Below, one piece after another: positions 25,107 through 34,324 of a stretch of DNA of 64,000 bases (position 1 is the first letter of the stretch; each line of letters starts with the position of its first letter). The stretch covers positions 106,912 through 170,911 of the forward strand of contig NZ_AWXC01000053.1 of NCBI RefSeq assembly GCF_000479005.1, given 5' to 3'. Source of the DNA: Prevotella sp. BV3P1 (lineage in GTDB: Bacteria > Bacteroidota > Bacteroidia > Bacteroidales > Bacteroidaceae). Position numbers and translations under genes: made by a program. Under the pieces are notes generated by a model, which was not told the DNA's origin, did no database searches, and saw only the letters and a list, made by a program, of their open reading frames with translations.

Positions 25107-26180
25107 ATGATTAATTTTACGGTAGGCCCCGTGATGTCTGACAAGGAAACAAGGGCAATTGGCGGTGAACAGGTGCCATATTTCAGGACGCAAGAGTTTT
25201 CACAAATCATGCTTGAGAGCGAGGAACTCGTCAAGACCTTCGCCAAGGCTGATGCCTCGGCACGGGTCGTGTTCATAACAGGCTCCGGCACCGCATCCAT
25301 GGAGGCCAGTGTGGCAAACGTGCTGACGCCCGCCGACAAAGTGCTGGTTGTCAACGGCGGCAGTTTTGGACAGCGCTTTGTTGAGCTCTGCGAGATACAC
25401 CAGATTCCGCATGTAGCCATCAGCCTGAGCTATGGTGAGCCGCTTACAGCCCACCATCTGAGCCCGTATGAGAATCAAGGATTCACGGCCTTTCTCGTCA
25501 ACGTACATGAGACATCCACGGGTGTTCATTACGACATGCCGCTTATTCACGATTTCTGCCGTCGCAACAAGTTGTTACTGATAGCAGATGCCATCAGCTC
25601 GTTCCTGGCCGATGACTTCAATATGTCGGAATGGGACGTAGACGTGATGGTTGCAGGCTCACAGAAAGCACTGGCGTGTCCGCCGGGAGTGTCGTTGATC
25701 GTGCTGAGCCAGAGAGCCTTGGAGCGTGTCGCCAAAAACGACTGTCGCATGATGTATCTCAACCTGAAGTTGGCCCTGAAAAACGCGGAGCGCGGGCAGA
25801 CACCCTTTACCCCCGCCGTAGGCATCCTTCTACAGATACACCATCGGCTTCTTCAGATAGAGAAAGCCGGAGGAGTGAGCAGTGAGGTCGACAGAACGGC
25901 AAGGCTTGCCAATGACTTCCGCGCCAAGATTGGGCACCTGCCCTTCAGCTTGGTGACAGCCTCACCATCCAACGCCGTGACCTCCCTTCACCCTACGACA
26001 GCCTCGGCGTACGACATATTCCTCCATCTGAAGGACGAATACGGCATCTGGATTTGCCCCAACGGCGGCGACTTAAAGGAAAAAGTGTTCAGGGTTGGAC
26101 ACATCGGCTCCCTCACCCCGGCAGACAATACCACCCTTATCAATGCGTTCGACGACCTGAAAAAACGTGGAATACTATAG
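25107..26180 (+). CDS. Class V (AGAT/PhnW-like) aminotransferase
   Basis: A 357-residue fold-I PLP enzyme. The N-terminus [11 protein letters not shown] matches the NPGPT opening of alanine-glyoxylate and 2-aminoethylphosphonate aminotransferases; [12 protein letters not shown] binds cofactor phosphate, [10 protein letters not shown] holds the PLP-ring Asp and [11 protein letters not shown] the Schiff-base Lys. It lies 6 bases upstream of the cytidylyltransferase fusion. In this setting it probably makes an amino-alcohol or amino-phospho compound that is later activated with CTP. The PEP mutase of AEP synthesis is not in the window. Confidence 0.85.
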   Translation: MINFTVGPVMSDKETRAIGGEQVPYFRTQEFSQIMLESEELVKTFAKADASARVVFITGSGTASMEASVANVLTPADKVLVVNGGSFGQRFVELCEIHQIPHVAISLSYGEPLTAHHLSPYENQGFTAFLVNVHETSTGVHYDMPLIHDFCRRNKLLLIADAISSFLADDFNMSEWDVDVMVAGSQKALACPPGVSLIVLSQRALERVAKNDCRMMYLNLKLALKNAERGQTPFTPAVGILLQIHHRLLQIEKAGGVSSEVDRTARLANDFRAKIGHLPFSLVTASPSNAVTSLHPTTASAYDIFLHLKDEYGIWICPNGGDLKEKVFRVGHIGSLTPADNTTLINAFDDLKKRGIL

Positions 26181-26186
26181 AAAGAC

Positions 26187-27530
26187 ATGAAAAAGGTTAT
26201 CACTTACGGCACATTCGACCTGCTGCACCATGGACACATACGGCTCTTGCAACGTGCCAAAGCCCTGGGAGACTATCTCATTGTGGGAGTCACGGCCGAC
26301 AGCTTTGACCTCGCACGAGGCAAGATCAATGTTCAGCAGCCGCTGATGGAGCGCATCGAGGCCGTCCGCCATACCGGACTGGCCGATAAAATTGTCATCG
26401 AAGAGTATGAAGGACAGAAAATAGACGACATCCGCAGGTACGACATAGACATATTCACGGTAGGCTCCGACTGGGCTGGACGATTCGACTACCTCAAGGA
26501 ATACTGTGACGTGGTCTATCTGGAACGGACAGAAGGCGTGTCCAGTTCGGACATCAGGGCCGAGCAAACCCCGCTGAGACTGGGACTTGTCGGCGAGTCG
26601 CCCATCCTCAACAAGATAGAAAGGGAGAGCCACTTTGTCAACGGACTCACCATCAGTGGCGTGTGCACGCACTGTGACCTCTTTCTCTCTGATACCCTCA
26701 AGGACAGTGTATGCAAGACAACCGAGCTGGACAAGCTGCTTGACACCTCTGATGCCATCTTCCTTTTGTCCAACCCAAGGAACCATTATCAGGATATCAA
26801 GCAGGCGCTTAACCGGGGAAAGCATGTACTTTGCGAGTCACCGATAGCCATCGACACAAGTCACCTCACAGAGCTCAGGCAATTGGCGGGGAAGTGGAAA
26901 CTAATCCTGATGGACTCCCTGAAGACAGCCTACTCCACTGCATTCTGCCGCTTGGTGCTGCTGGCCAAGAGCGGAGCCATCGGCAACGTGGTCTCCGTAG
27001 ACGCCACCTGCACTAGTCTACACAACTTCGAGCTGACATCAGACAAACATCTTGCCCATGTATGGAACAGCATCTGCGCCTGGGGACCCACCGCCATGCT
27101 GCCCATCTTCCAGTTGCTTGGCATAGACTACACGCAGAAGGCCATCGTGACCCACCTGCTGAAGCCCGGAACAGACATTGACACATTCACTAAAATCTCG
27201 TTCGTCTACCCCAATGCCGTGGCCTCGTGCAAGGTAGGCCAGGGCGTAAAGTCGGAAGGCGAGCTTATCGTGTCGGGTACCAAGGGATACATATATGTAC
27301 CCGCACCCTGGTGGAAAACCGACTATTTCGAGGTGAGATACGAAGACCCGAAAGACAACAAGCGATATTTCTACCAACTAGATGGCGAGGGAATCCGCTA
27401 CGGCCTGGTGTCTTTCCTACGCTCGATCAACCGGGAACGCAACCTTTCCTACGTCAGTGACGAGACGTCACGGAAAATAGTTGAGGTCATACAAAGCTTC
27501 TACGAGCAGCAAGATACCTTCTTCATCTAA
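26187..27530 (+). CDS. Cytidylyltransferase fused to a Gfo/Idh/MocA-like domain
   Basis: A 447-residue two-domain protein. Residues 1-130 are a TagD/GCT-like nucleotidyltransferase with YGTFDLLHHGHIRLL (HxGH), the GVTADSFD strand and a VSSSDIR motif like the RTxGISTT of CTP-glycerol enzymes. Residues about 133-447 resemble a Gfo/Idh/MocA dehydrogenase: a short Rossmann start (LRLGLVGESP), AIFLLSNPRNH, and HVLCESPIAID at the place of the usual EKP motif. The EKP lysine is Ser here, so redox activity is uncertain. Context suggests synthesis of a CDP-activated group for surface glycolipid. Confidence 0.82.
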   Translation: MKKVITYGTFDLLHHGHIRLLQRAKALGDYLIVGVTADSFDLARGKINVQQPLMERIEAVRHTGLADKIVIEEYEGQKIDDIRRYDIDIFTVGSDWAGRFDYLKEYCDVVYLERTEGVSSSDIRAEQTPLRLGLVGESPILNKIERESHFVNGLTISGVCTHCDLFLSDTLKDSVCKTTELDKLLDTSDAIFLLSNPRNHYQDIKQALNRGKHVLCESPIAIDTSHLTELRQLAGKWKLILMDSLKTAYSTAFCRLVLLAKSGAIGNVVSVDATCTSLHNFELTSDKHLAHVWNSICAWGPTAMLPIFQLLGIDYTQKAIVTHLLKPGTDIDTFTKISFVYPNAVASCKVGQGVKSEGELIVSGTKGYIYVPAPWWKTDYFEVRYEDPKDNKRYFYQLDGEGIRYGLVSFLRSINRERNLSYVSDETSRKIVEVIQSFYEQQDTFFI

Positions 27531-27640
27531 GGCTTCCTGCATCTACACCTGCTGACAACAGTCGCAGAAGACGGCGCTGCCTCCGCTGACAGCCACAAGA
27601 ATCTCCTGCCTACAGATATAGACAAAAACAAACCAACGAC

Positions 27641-28654
27641 ATGAGTACACGACCACAGATTCTCCGCTGGCTGTACTATACGCTCAACAGCGGAAAGAAC
27701 TCCAAGCTGGCATACTACGTCAGCTCGTACATCGTCATCAACATGCCACGTCCCTTGTTGGCATGGCGCTACCAGAGGGCGATGGAAACGCTGCGGCATC
27801 GAAGCGACAAGGACTACATCACAGCGCGCGTGGACTACTACAACCAGCTTACGGCGGATGCCTGTGTCGACCGCGAGGCATTCGGGAACGCGTCGGTAGC
27901 CTTACGCAACCAGCCCATGACCGGGCAGAAGGTGTACTATCTGGACGCCTACCGATATGCACGCTACTTCCCCCAGTCGCTGCGCTGGGTACTGCTTCCC
28001 GGCGACATCGTACACGTTCCCGACGTCCCATCCATTACCAAGAGCCGCCCACTGGTGGACGACAACACCAACTCGGTGCTGATGAAACTCGACAAGGTGC
28101 GCCACTTCCTCTTTGTGAACGACAGAAAGCGCTTCGCTGACAAAAAAGACATGGCCATCTTCCGCGGGCTGATAGGACAGGACGGAGGCCATACACTGAA
28201 GAAAAACAGGTATGATTTCGTACGCAGATTCTTCGGTCATTCCCTCTTCAACATAGGTGTGACCGATGACCGATTCCCACAATGGCAAACCGGCAAGCTG
28301 ACCATCAAGGAGCATCTGGACTACAAGTTCATCATGGCACTTGAGGGCAACGACGTGGCCAGCAACCTCAAGTGGGTCATGTCGTCCAACTCGGTGGCCG
28401 TCATGCCCCGCCCTACCTGCGAGACATGGTTCATGGAAGGACGGCTGGTGCCTGACTACCACTACATAGAGGTAAAGCCCGACTTCTCTGACCTGGAGGA
28501 AAGGCTGAACCACTACATCCAACATCCGGAGGAGGCTGAGGCCATCATTCGCCACGCGCACGAGTATGTTGACCAATTTAGGGACAAGAAGCGGGAGCGA
28601 CTCATCTCACTGCTGGTGCTGAAAAAGTACTTCGAGCTGACCAACCGAGTGTAA
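27641..28654 (+). CDS. Glycosyltransferase family 90 (CAP10/LpsA-like)
   Basis: A 337-residue protein of the CAP10 group. The donor-site region KFIMALEGNDVASNLKWVM, the WFMEGRLVPDYHYIEV segment and AIFRGLIGQDGG match family 90 enzymes, which add xylose or glucose to capsule or LPS core. It follows the cytidylyltransferase fusion by 110 bases, probably in the same transcript, and ends next to the convergent HHH gene with no spacer. The sugar and acceptor are unknown. The bases look richer in G and C than in flanking genes. Confidence 0.87.
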   Translation: MSTRPQILRWLYYTLNSGKNSKLAYYVSSYIVINMPRPLLAWRYQRAMETLRHRSDKDYITARVDYYNQLTADACVDREAFGNASVALRNQPMTGQKVYYLDAYRYARYFPQSLRWVLLPGDIVHVPDVPSITKSRPLVDDNTNSVLMKLDKVRHFLFVNDRKRFADKKDMAIFRGLIGQDGGHTLKKNRYDFVRRFFGHSLFNIGVTDDRFPQWQTGKLTIKEHLDYKFIMALEGNDVASNLKWVMSSNSVAVMPRPTCETWFMEGRLVPDYHYIEVKPDFSDLEERLNHYIQHPEEAEAIIRHAHEYVDQFRDKKRERLISLLVLKKYFELTNRV

Positions 28655-30649
28655 TCAGAATCGCCATCTTAATTGCATCTCCAGGTCGGTTTGCGAATTT
28701 TGGTTGATTTGTTGGTACGAACTGCCAATCTTGTCACGATCAAAGTAGTGCGTGGTGCCCAGCTTTGCCATGAACATAAGTTTGCTGTTGGCATCCCAAC
28801 GCACGTTGATGGCGTAACGCATGCCCTCTCCAGAGAACACGGGGAAGGCAAACGTGTAAAGCAAACCACGCTCGTAACAGTAAATTCGACTGTTAAAATC
28901 GTCTGTATTGAAATACCCTATATTGGCAAACGCGCGCAAACGTCCCCGCCGATAGCCCATAGTTTCGGCAATCATGTAGCCAAAACTCTTGGTTGACAAG
29001 TCGTGATAGGATAGGTCGCCTTGCGTTTTGAACAGCCAATGTTCGTCGTCAAACGCTACAGACAGGCGTCCCAGGTGGATGCGTTCGGGCAACAAGGCCG
29101 ACTTTTCCGCATTATCTTTCTCCCTAAGTCGCAGTCGGTAGCGCCCTTGCAGCTGCCACTTGCGTCGCTGGTAGTTGCCCATCAGCAGACAATCCCATGC
29201 CGAACTGGCCTTGCTCACTTGGTATCTGGCCCATGGAAAGTAGGCGTAATCGACGTAGGCCATCAACGATAGATGGCGGGAGGCATGCCAGTTGGTACCC
29301 AGATAGATGCCGCTTTCATTCTGTGCTTTCCCTCCTTCGCTGAAACTTTGGCTGAACAACGAGTGATATTTGTAGGAGTAGAAACGCTGAACGGCCATTA
29401 CCGACCACGTTGACGTACACTGATAACTCAAGTAGTGTACCGTGGCCAAGGCTTGACAATCGCCTGTAGCGGTCTCGCCTTGTATGGATAATTTGCGGCT
29501 GACGTATCCATAATCCACGCTGGCATTCCAAAACGACTTGCCCGAGGCGTTGTATTGACGATACAACTGTTCCGTTTTCGGTTGCAATGGGCGGTCGAGT
29601 GACGTGTGAAAAGCCGTCATTCCCACATGAAAACCATTTTTGAAATATTGTGCATGGCCACCGACCACCAGCTCGGCTGTGTTGTGCTTGCGAGCCATTT
29701 CGTGCTCCGTGCGATGGTAACCCGTTTTTACAATCGTGGCAATGGCCGTGCTGTCGTTGTTTCTCAACGTGCCGTCTATCTTGCGGTATGATGCGAATCC
29801 CGTCAAATCCAGGCCGTGCACGACGTTCACCGTGGCTGCAACGCCCTGCATATAGTTGGCTTCCGAGCGTGACGACTGCGCCCGAATAGTGTTGGTGTTG
29901 TTGCCCAAAGCTGATAATGTAGCCAACTTTCCGAATCCAAAGTCACGGTTCATGCTAACCCCCAGACCGAACTTCAGTCGATAACGACCCATCACCATCG
30001 ATTTCAGCCGTCCCCAGTTTTTCAGCTGGAGATAGTAGGAATAGTAGTCGTAACCCCACTTGTTGCGACCCGCAAACCACGGTTCGCCCGCATCTTGCGA
30101 CCCCACGAGACCCGCGTTGACATACTGTCCGTACTTGAAGTTGTACCGCCACCAATGTTTGTAGGGATAACCCAGGTAGCCATTCTCGTCACCTTGGCGC
30201 TTGTAAAACGGTACTTTTCCTGTGAATAGCAGCTCATGACGACCATACTTCATGACATCGCTCGCAGAAGGGAAAGTTTTTGGCTGTTCTGTTCCAAGGG
30301 TGACGAAGAAGGATAGCAGCTTCCTGCGCGTCGCGTCGAGCGACTCAATCATCGCCAACTCTCCCCAACTGCGTATCGGTGCATAGCGATCCAGATACTC
30401 CACCAGCTCTTCTATCTGCTGCGGTGTCAAGAAAGGAAGCTGTTCCAGGTCCTCCCTTTTGGCCTCATTCAGGCTCAAAGGGTGTTCAGCCAGCTCGCTC
30501 AACACCTCGTAAGCGGCCTCCCAGGAATCCGATTCTATGCCGTCGATGTCGGTCAACTGCTCATAATAGGTTTCCCAAGACAGCTTGTTCTGCGCCAAGG
30601 TGAAGCCGCCAAACAGCAGAAGAAACATGCACAAGAAGGTCTTTTTCAT
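28655..30649 (-). CDS. Helix-hairpin-helix protein with a predicted outer-membrane beta-barrel
   Basis: A 664-residue protein with a signal peptide (about residues 1-19, ending TLAQ). Residues about 45-120 contain ComEA-like HHH repeats (LSLNEAKREDLEQLPFL... and PIRSWGELAMIESLD). The rest is a long run of amphipathic strands with alternating aromatic residues, ending LRWRF, the C-terminal Phe typical of outer-membrane barrels. The combination is conserved in Bacteroidetes without a known function; DNA uptake is possible but unproven. It starts 126 bases downstream of the GH3 gene's stop. Confidence 0.75.
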   Translation of the reverse strand: MKKTFLCMFLLLFGGFTLAQNKLSWETYYEQLTDIDGIESDSWEAAYEVLSELAEHPLSLNEAKREDLEQLPFLTPQQIEELVEYLDRYAPIRSWGELAMIESLDATRRKLLSFFVTLGTEQPKTFPSASDVMKYGRHELLFTGKVPFYKRQGDENGYLGYPYKHWWRYNFKYGQYVNAGLVGSQDAGEPWFAGRNKWGYDYYSYYLQLKNWGRLKSMVMGRYRLKFGLGVSMNRDFGFGKLATLSALGNNTNTIRAQSSRSEANYMQGVAATVNVVHGLDLTGFASYRKIDGTLRNNDSTAIATIVKTGYHRTEHEMARKHNTAELVVGGHAQYFKNGFHVGMTAFHTSLDRPLQPKTEQLYRQYNASGKSFWNASVDYGYVSRKLSIQGETATGDCQALATVHYLSYQCTSTWSVMAVQRFYSYKYHSLFSQSFSEGGKAQNESGIYLGTNWHASRHLSLMAYVDYAYFPWARYQVSKASSAWDCLLMGNYQRRKWQLQGRYRLRLREKDNAEKSALLPERIHLGRLSVAFDDEHWLFKTQGDLSYHDLSTKSFGYMIAETMGYRRGRLRAFANIGYFNTDDFNSRIYCYERGLLYTFAFPVFSGEGMRYAINVRWDANSKLMFMAKLGTTHYFDRDKIGSSYQQINQNSQTDLEMQLRWRF

Positions 30650-30775
30650 GTATTGTTAAGAATAGATGTGGTGGTGTTTTCCCAGCATCAACCGCATCAG
30701 GTAGTCAACAAGTGTGGATTCACAAAAATAATGTGAAATCCTTGAAAAAGCAAATAAAAATAAATTTATTTCCTC

Positions 30776-32941
30776 TTACTGCAAATGATAGATGAAAGAT
30801 TGTAAGTCTGCCTCGTCAGAACTGGTGCCATAATACACTCTGTATTTGCCTGGAACCACACGGATGGTGTTGGTTTGTTCGTCAAAACGCTCGAAAGCTT
30901 TGCGTGGAAGATGCAAGGTTACCGTGCGTTGCTCACCAGCTTGCAGTGCCATGCGTTTGAAACCCTTCAGCGATTTAATGGGGCCATTGGGGTCATCGAG
31001 GCAACTAATGTACAATTGCACAACCTCCTCGCCAGCACGTTTGCCCGTGTTTTTTACGCTTACCGTGATTTTTCCGTCCCTCAACTGTGCCTTTCCTATT
31101 TTGAAGGACGTATAACTCAGGCCATGCCCGAACGGGAAAAGAGGTTTCCCTTTGAAGTAACGATAGGTTCTGTCACGCATGTTGTAATCCTGATAGTCGG
31201 GTAGTTGCGAGTCATCCCGATAGAACGTAACGGGCAATTTTCCTGCCGGATTGTAATCACCGAACAGCACATCGGCCACAGCCTCACCGCCACGTTCACC
31301 CGGATACCATGCTTGTAAGATAGCATCGGTATGTGTTACCTCCGGAACCAGCCCAATAGCGCTGCCACTACAGTTGACCATGATGACCTGTTTGCCTGCG
31401 GCATGCAGGGCTGTAATCATCTCCCGCTGTACTTGGGGCAACTCAATGGTCACCCTATCGCCGCCTTTGAAGCCTTTTGCCTCGACCTCCAGCTGCTCGC
31501 CTTCCAACTGAGGAGAGATACCTCCAACGAAGATCACCGTCTTTACGTCTCCTACCTCTTCGACCAACTGCTGCGTGGTCAATGCCTGATTATCTCGCCG
31601 ATGCGGTTGAACCAGGCCGCAACCCTCAATAAATTTCACACGCTGTGCACCTATCTTGCGACGTATTCCGTCGAGTATCGTTACGGTGTGGCGTGGCGTG
31701 CCATTGTAATTTCCCCACATCATGACCGAATCATTGGCGTTTGGACCCATGACTACCACTTGCTTCAGCTGCTTGGACAAGGGCAATGCATGCCTGGGAT
31801 TGTGTAATAGCGTCATGGTTTCGCGTGCCATTTTCAATGCCACCTCTCGGCTTGCCGGTGTACTGACGTCCTTCATTGAGATGGCATTCCAGCGTGTAAT
31901 TGAATCGGGATCAAACTCACCCAGCTGCATTCGTCCTACAATCAGGCGCTTCAAGCTTTTGTCGATGCGCTCTTCCGTCACCTTTCCCAGCCTCACCGCC
32001 TCTGGCAACGAACCGTAAGTTTGGCCACAGCTCATGTCGGTACCACCTTTGACTGCACGCGCTGAAGCATGTGCAGCATCGGGTTCTACTTCATGAAAGC
32101 CCTTACGCCAGATGTCGTCGATAGCACCACAGTCGCTTACCACAATACCTTTGAATCCCCATTCGTCTCTCAAGAGTTGTTCCAGAAGCCGCTGGTCGCT
32201 GCAACAGGGCTCGCCATCAATGCTGTTGTAGGCACACATTACTTCTTTCACACCGCCCACTTGCACCAAATGTTTAAAGGCAGGAAGGTAAGTTTCATGA
32301 AAGTCACGAGGCGAAACATCGTCAATGCTGATTGAGTGGCGGTTCCATTCAGGGCCACTATGCACGGCAAAATGCTTGGCACAGGCAAAAGCCTTGTAAT
32401 ATTTGTGTGGCCCCTTGCCACCTTGCAGACCTTCAACCACGGCACAGCCCATGCGTGATGTCAGGTAAGGATCTTCTCCATAAGTTTCCTGACCTCGTCC
32501 CCATCGAGGGTCACGGAAGATATTTACATTGGGTGTCCACAACGAAACGCTCCAAGAAGTGTCAAAATATCCCTTCTTAGCAGCTACATTGTATTTGGCA
32601 CGTGCTTCGGTACTGGCGATGTTGAACACTTGTAAAAGCAGTTCATCGTCGAACGATGCCGCCATACCAATGGTCTGTGGAAAGACTGTTGCCAACCCTG
32701 TTCGAGCCGAACCATGCAGCGCTTCGCCCCACCATTGGAATTGCTTGATGCCCAAACGCGGCACAGGTTTCGAGTTGTTTTGCATCAATCCCGCTTTTTC
32801 CTCCAGCGTTAGGCGTTTGCAAAGGTCGTCGGCTCGCTGTTCAAACGATAGGCGAGCATCTTGAAAGGGATAGGTTACTTGTGCCTGTATGCTGCCAGCA
32901 GCGCAAGCCAGTGCCAGGATAGTGATATGAATTTTCTTCAT
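30776..32941 (-). CDS. Secreted glycoside hydrolase family 3 protein (beta-glucosidase/beta-xylosidase)
   Basis: A 721-residue protein with a signal peptide ending SIQAQ. The catalytic TIM barrel carries the nucleophile Asp in VVSDCGAIDDIW, plus GRGQETYGEDPYLTS and the KHFAVHSGPEW substrate loop. A GH3 C-terminal alpha/beta domain (about 380-590) and a fibronectin-like domain (about 630-710) follow. The pattern is closest to beta-xylosidases/beta-glucosidases that release terminal sugars from plant glycans. It stands alone, upstream of the HHH gene. No clear -7 box was seen. Confidence 0.92.
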   Translation of the reverse strand: MKKIHITILALACAAGSIQAQVTYPFQDARLSFEQRADDLCKRLTLEEKAGLMQNNSKPVPRLGIKQFQWWGEALHGSARTGLATVFPQTIGMAASFDDELLLQVFNIASTEARAKYNVAAKKGYFDTSWSVSLWTPNVNIFRDPRWGRGQETYGEDPYLTSRMGCAVVEGLQGGKGPHKYYKAFACAKHFAVHSGPEWNRHSISIDDVSPRDFHETYLPAFKHLVQVGGVKEVMCAYNSIDGEPCCSDQRLLEQLLRDEWGFKGIVVSDCGAIDDIWRKGFHEVEPDAAHASARAVKGGTDMSCGQTYGSLPEAVRLGKVTEERIDKSLKRLIVGRMQLGEFDPDSITRWNAISMKDVSTPASREVALKMARETMTLLHNPRHALPLSKQLKQVVVMGPNANDSVMMWGNYNGTPRHTVTILDGIRRKIGAQRVKFIEGCGLVQPHRRDNQALTTQQLVEEVGDVKTVIFVGGISPQLEGEQLEVEAKGFKGGDRVTIELPQVQREMITALHAAGKQVIMVNCSGSAIGLVPEVTHTDAILQAWYPGERGGEAVADVLFGDYNPAGKLPVTFYRDDSQLPDYQDYNMRDRTYRYFKGKPLFPFGHGLSYTSFKIGKAQLRDGKITVSVKNTGKRAGEEVVQLYISCLDDPNGPIKSLKGFKRMALQAGEQRTVTLHLPRKAFERFDEQTNTIRVVPGKYRVYYGTSSDEADLQSFIYHLQ

Positions 32942-33316
32942 TGTTTTTTGGGAAGTATTAAGATGAACAGATTGTTAGTTTGTAATGAGTGATGCCTCAT
33001 GGGTAAGTGATAACCGCATCGTAGGCATGGCACTTGCCATGAAGACAGCATATTTCGAGTGGGCAGAGCCGCTTACTGTTGGTCCGTTGGTGGGGTTTCA
33101 CCAGGCTTCCTTCTCGACATGGTGCCAATCAATCATGTCTTTGATACGCCACAACATTAAACTGCCTGCCATGATGTGTTTATAATAATATATCATAATA
33201 GGTGGCAATGTCTGGTTTGAGTGAACAATAAAGCCCAAAGTCAATCGCATTCTTTGTGGCATACAATCGGCTTCAGGCTTTTTTTTTGATATTCTGTTAT
33301 ATGGAAAGCAGAAAGG
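32942..33316. other. Intergenic gap, nothing recognised
   Basis: About 375 bp between the GH3 gene and korB. I see no promoter box matching TAnnTTTG, no convincing hairpin and no gene; a 66-codon frame at 32985-33185 has no family features. Confidence 0.5.
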
Positions 33317-34324
33317 TTATTTCACTTCCCAGATATCATTTGTCTCCAGTAATTCGGCAAAGTTATGATAGTGTTTCTTTGCTTTTACTTCCTCAATCTG
33401 CTTGTTCACCATCTCATCATACGTTGGTGCTTCAACATCACGGATGATACCCAGAGCGACAGGGAAACCATGTTCGTTGTCCATCATGGCCAACTTGAGG
33501 TGTAAGGTGTCGTCTTGCGCATGCGCATCATGCACCAAGATATCTTTCTCTGTCACGCCATTCTCGCCCAACTTCACCACTTTCAGGCCGAAACCATCTT
33601 GCACGAGGCCATATTCATTATTCTCTCCAAACAATAATGGCTTGCCATGCTCTACATAAATGGCATGCTGTTTCCGACCGTCTCTGGTGTATATAGGCTC
33701 GTAAGCACCGTTATTGAAGATCACGCAGTTTTGCAAAATCTCGCATAGCGCTGCACCTTTGTGCTTGTAAGCAGCTTGAAGAATCTCAACAGTATGCGGC
33801 GTATCGTTGGCAACCGCACGCGCAAAGAACCTTCCGCGGGCGCCAAAGCATAGCTCTGCTGGCTGAAATGGATCTTCCACTGTACCGTAGGGGGACGATT
33901 TAGACACGAATCCTCGGGGTGAAGTGGGTGAATATTGTCCCTTTGTCAAGCCATAAATGCGGTTATTGAGCAAGATCATGTTCAGGTTGACATTGCGCCT
34001 AATGGCGTGAATAAAATGGTTTCCGCCGATGGCCAGTCCATCTCCATCACCACTAATCTGCCACACTGTGAGGTTTGGATTCACGATTTTGGCCCCAGAA
34101 GCAATGGCAGCAGCCCGTCCATGGATGGTCTGCATGGCATACGTACTCATGTAATAAGGCAGTCGACTCGAACATCCGATACCCGAAATCACCGCTATTT
34201 CATGTGGTGGAACGCCCATTTCGGCCATCGCCTTGTGCAAATTGGCCAAGAAGAAATGATCTCCACATCCTGGACACCAGCGTGCCAGACCTTTTTTATA
34301 TTGATTTGCTGTGACTTGTGTCAT
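33317..34324 (-). CDS. korB: 2-oxoacid:ferredoxin oxidoreductase, beta subunit (2-oxoglutarate type)
   Basis: A 335-residue beta subunit that binds thiamine diphosphate and an iron-sulfur cluster. RWCPGCGDHFFL gives two cluster Cys, VISGIGCSSRLPYYM a third, and GDGDGLAIGGNHFIHA...LNNRIYGLTKGQYSPTS the ThDP/Mg site. Members make succinyl-CoA from 2-oxoglutarate, or the reverse, with ferredoxin. The start overlaps the korA stop by 4 bases. KorB is favoured over a pyruvate enzyme because of the two-subunit layout. Confidence 0.9.
   Translation of the reverse strand: MTQVTANQYKKGLARWCPGCGDHFFLANLHKAMAEMGVPPHEIAVISGIGCSSRLPYYMSTYAMQTIHGRAAAIASGAKIVNPNLTVWQISGDGDGLAIGGNHFIHAIRRNVNLNMILLNNRIYGLTKGQYSPTSPRGFVSKSSPYGTVEDPFQPAELCFGARGRFFARAVANDTPHTVEILQAAYKHKGAALCEILQNCVIFNNGAYEPIYTRDGRKQHAIYVEHGKPLLFGENNEYGLVQDGFGLKVVKLGENGVTEKDILVHDAHAQDDTLHLKLAMMDNEHGFPVALGIIRDVEAPTYDEMVNKQIEEVKAKKHYHNFAELLETNDIWEVK

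Noticed and set aside
25107..26180. 2-aminoethylphosphonate transaminase (phnW) as a firm name
   Set aside because: Family is right but no phosphonate genes (PEP mutase, decarboxylase) are nearby, so a specific name is not justified.
32985..33185. 66-codon frame between the GH3 and korB genes
   Set aside because: No conserved motif, no promoter and no start signal.
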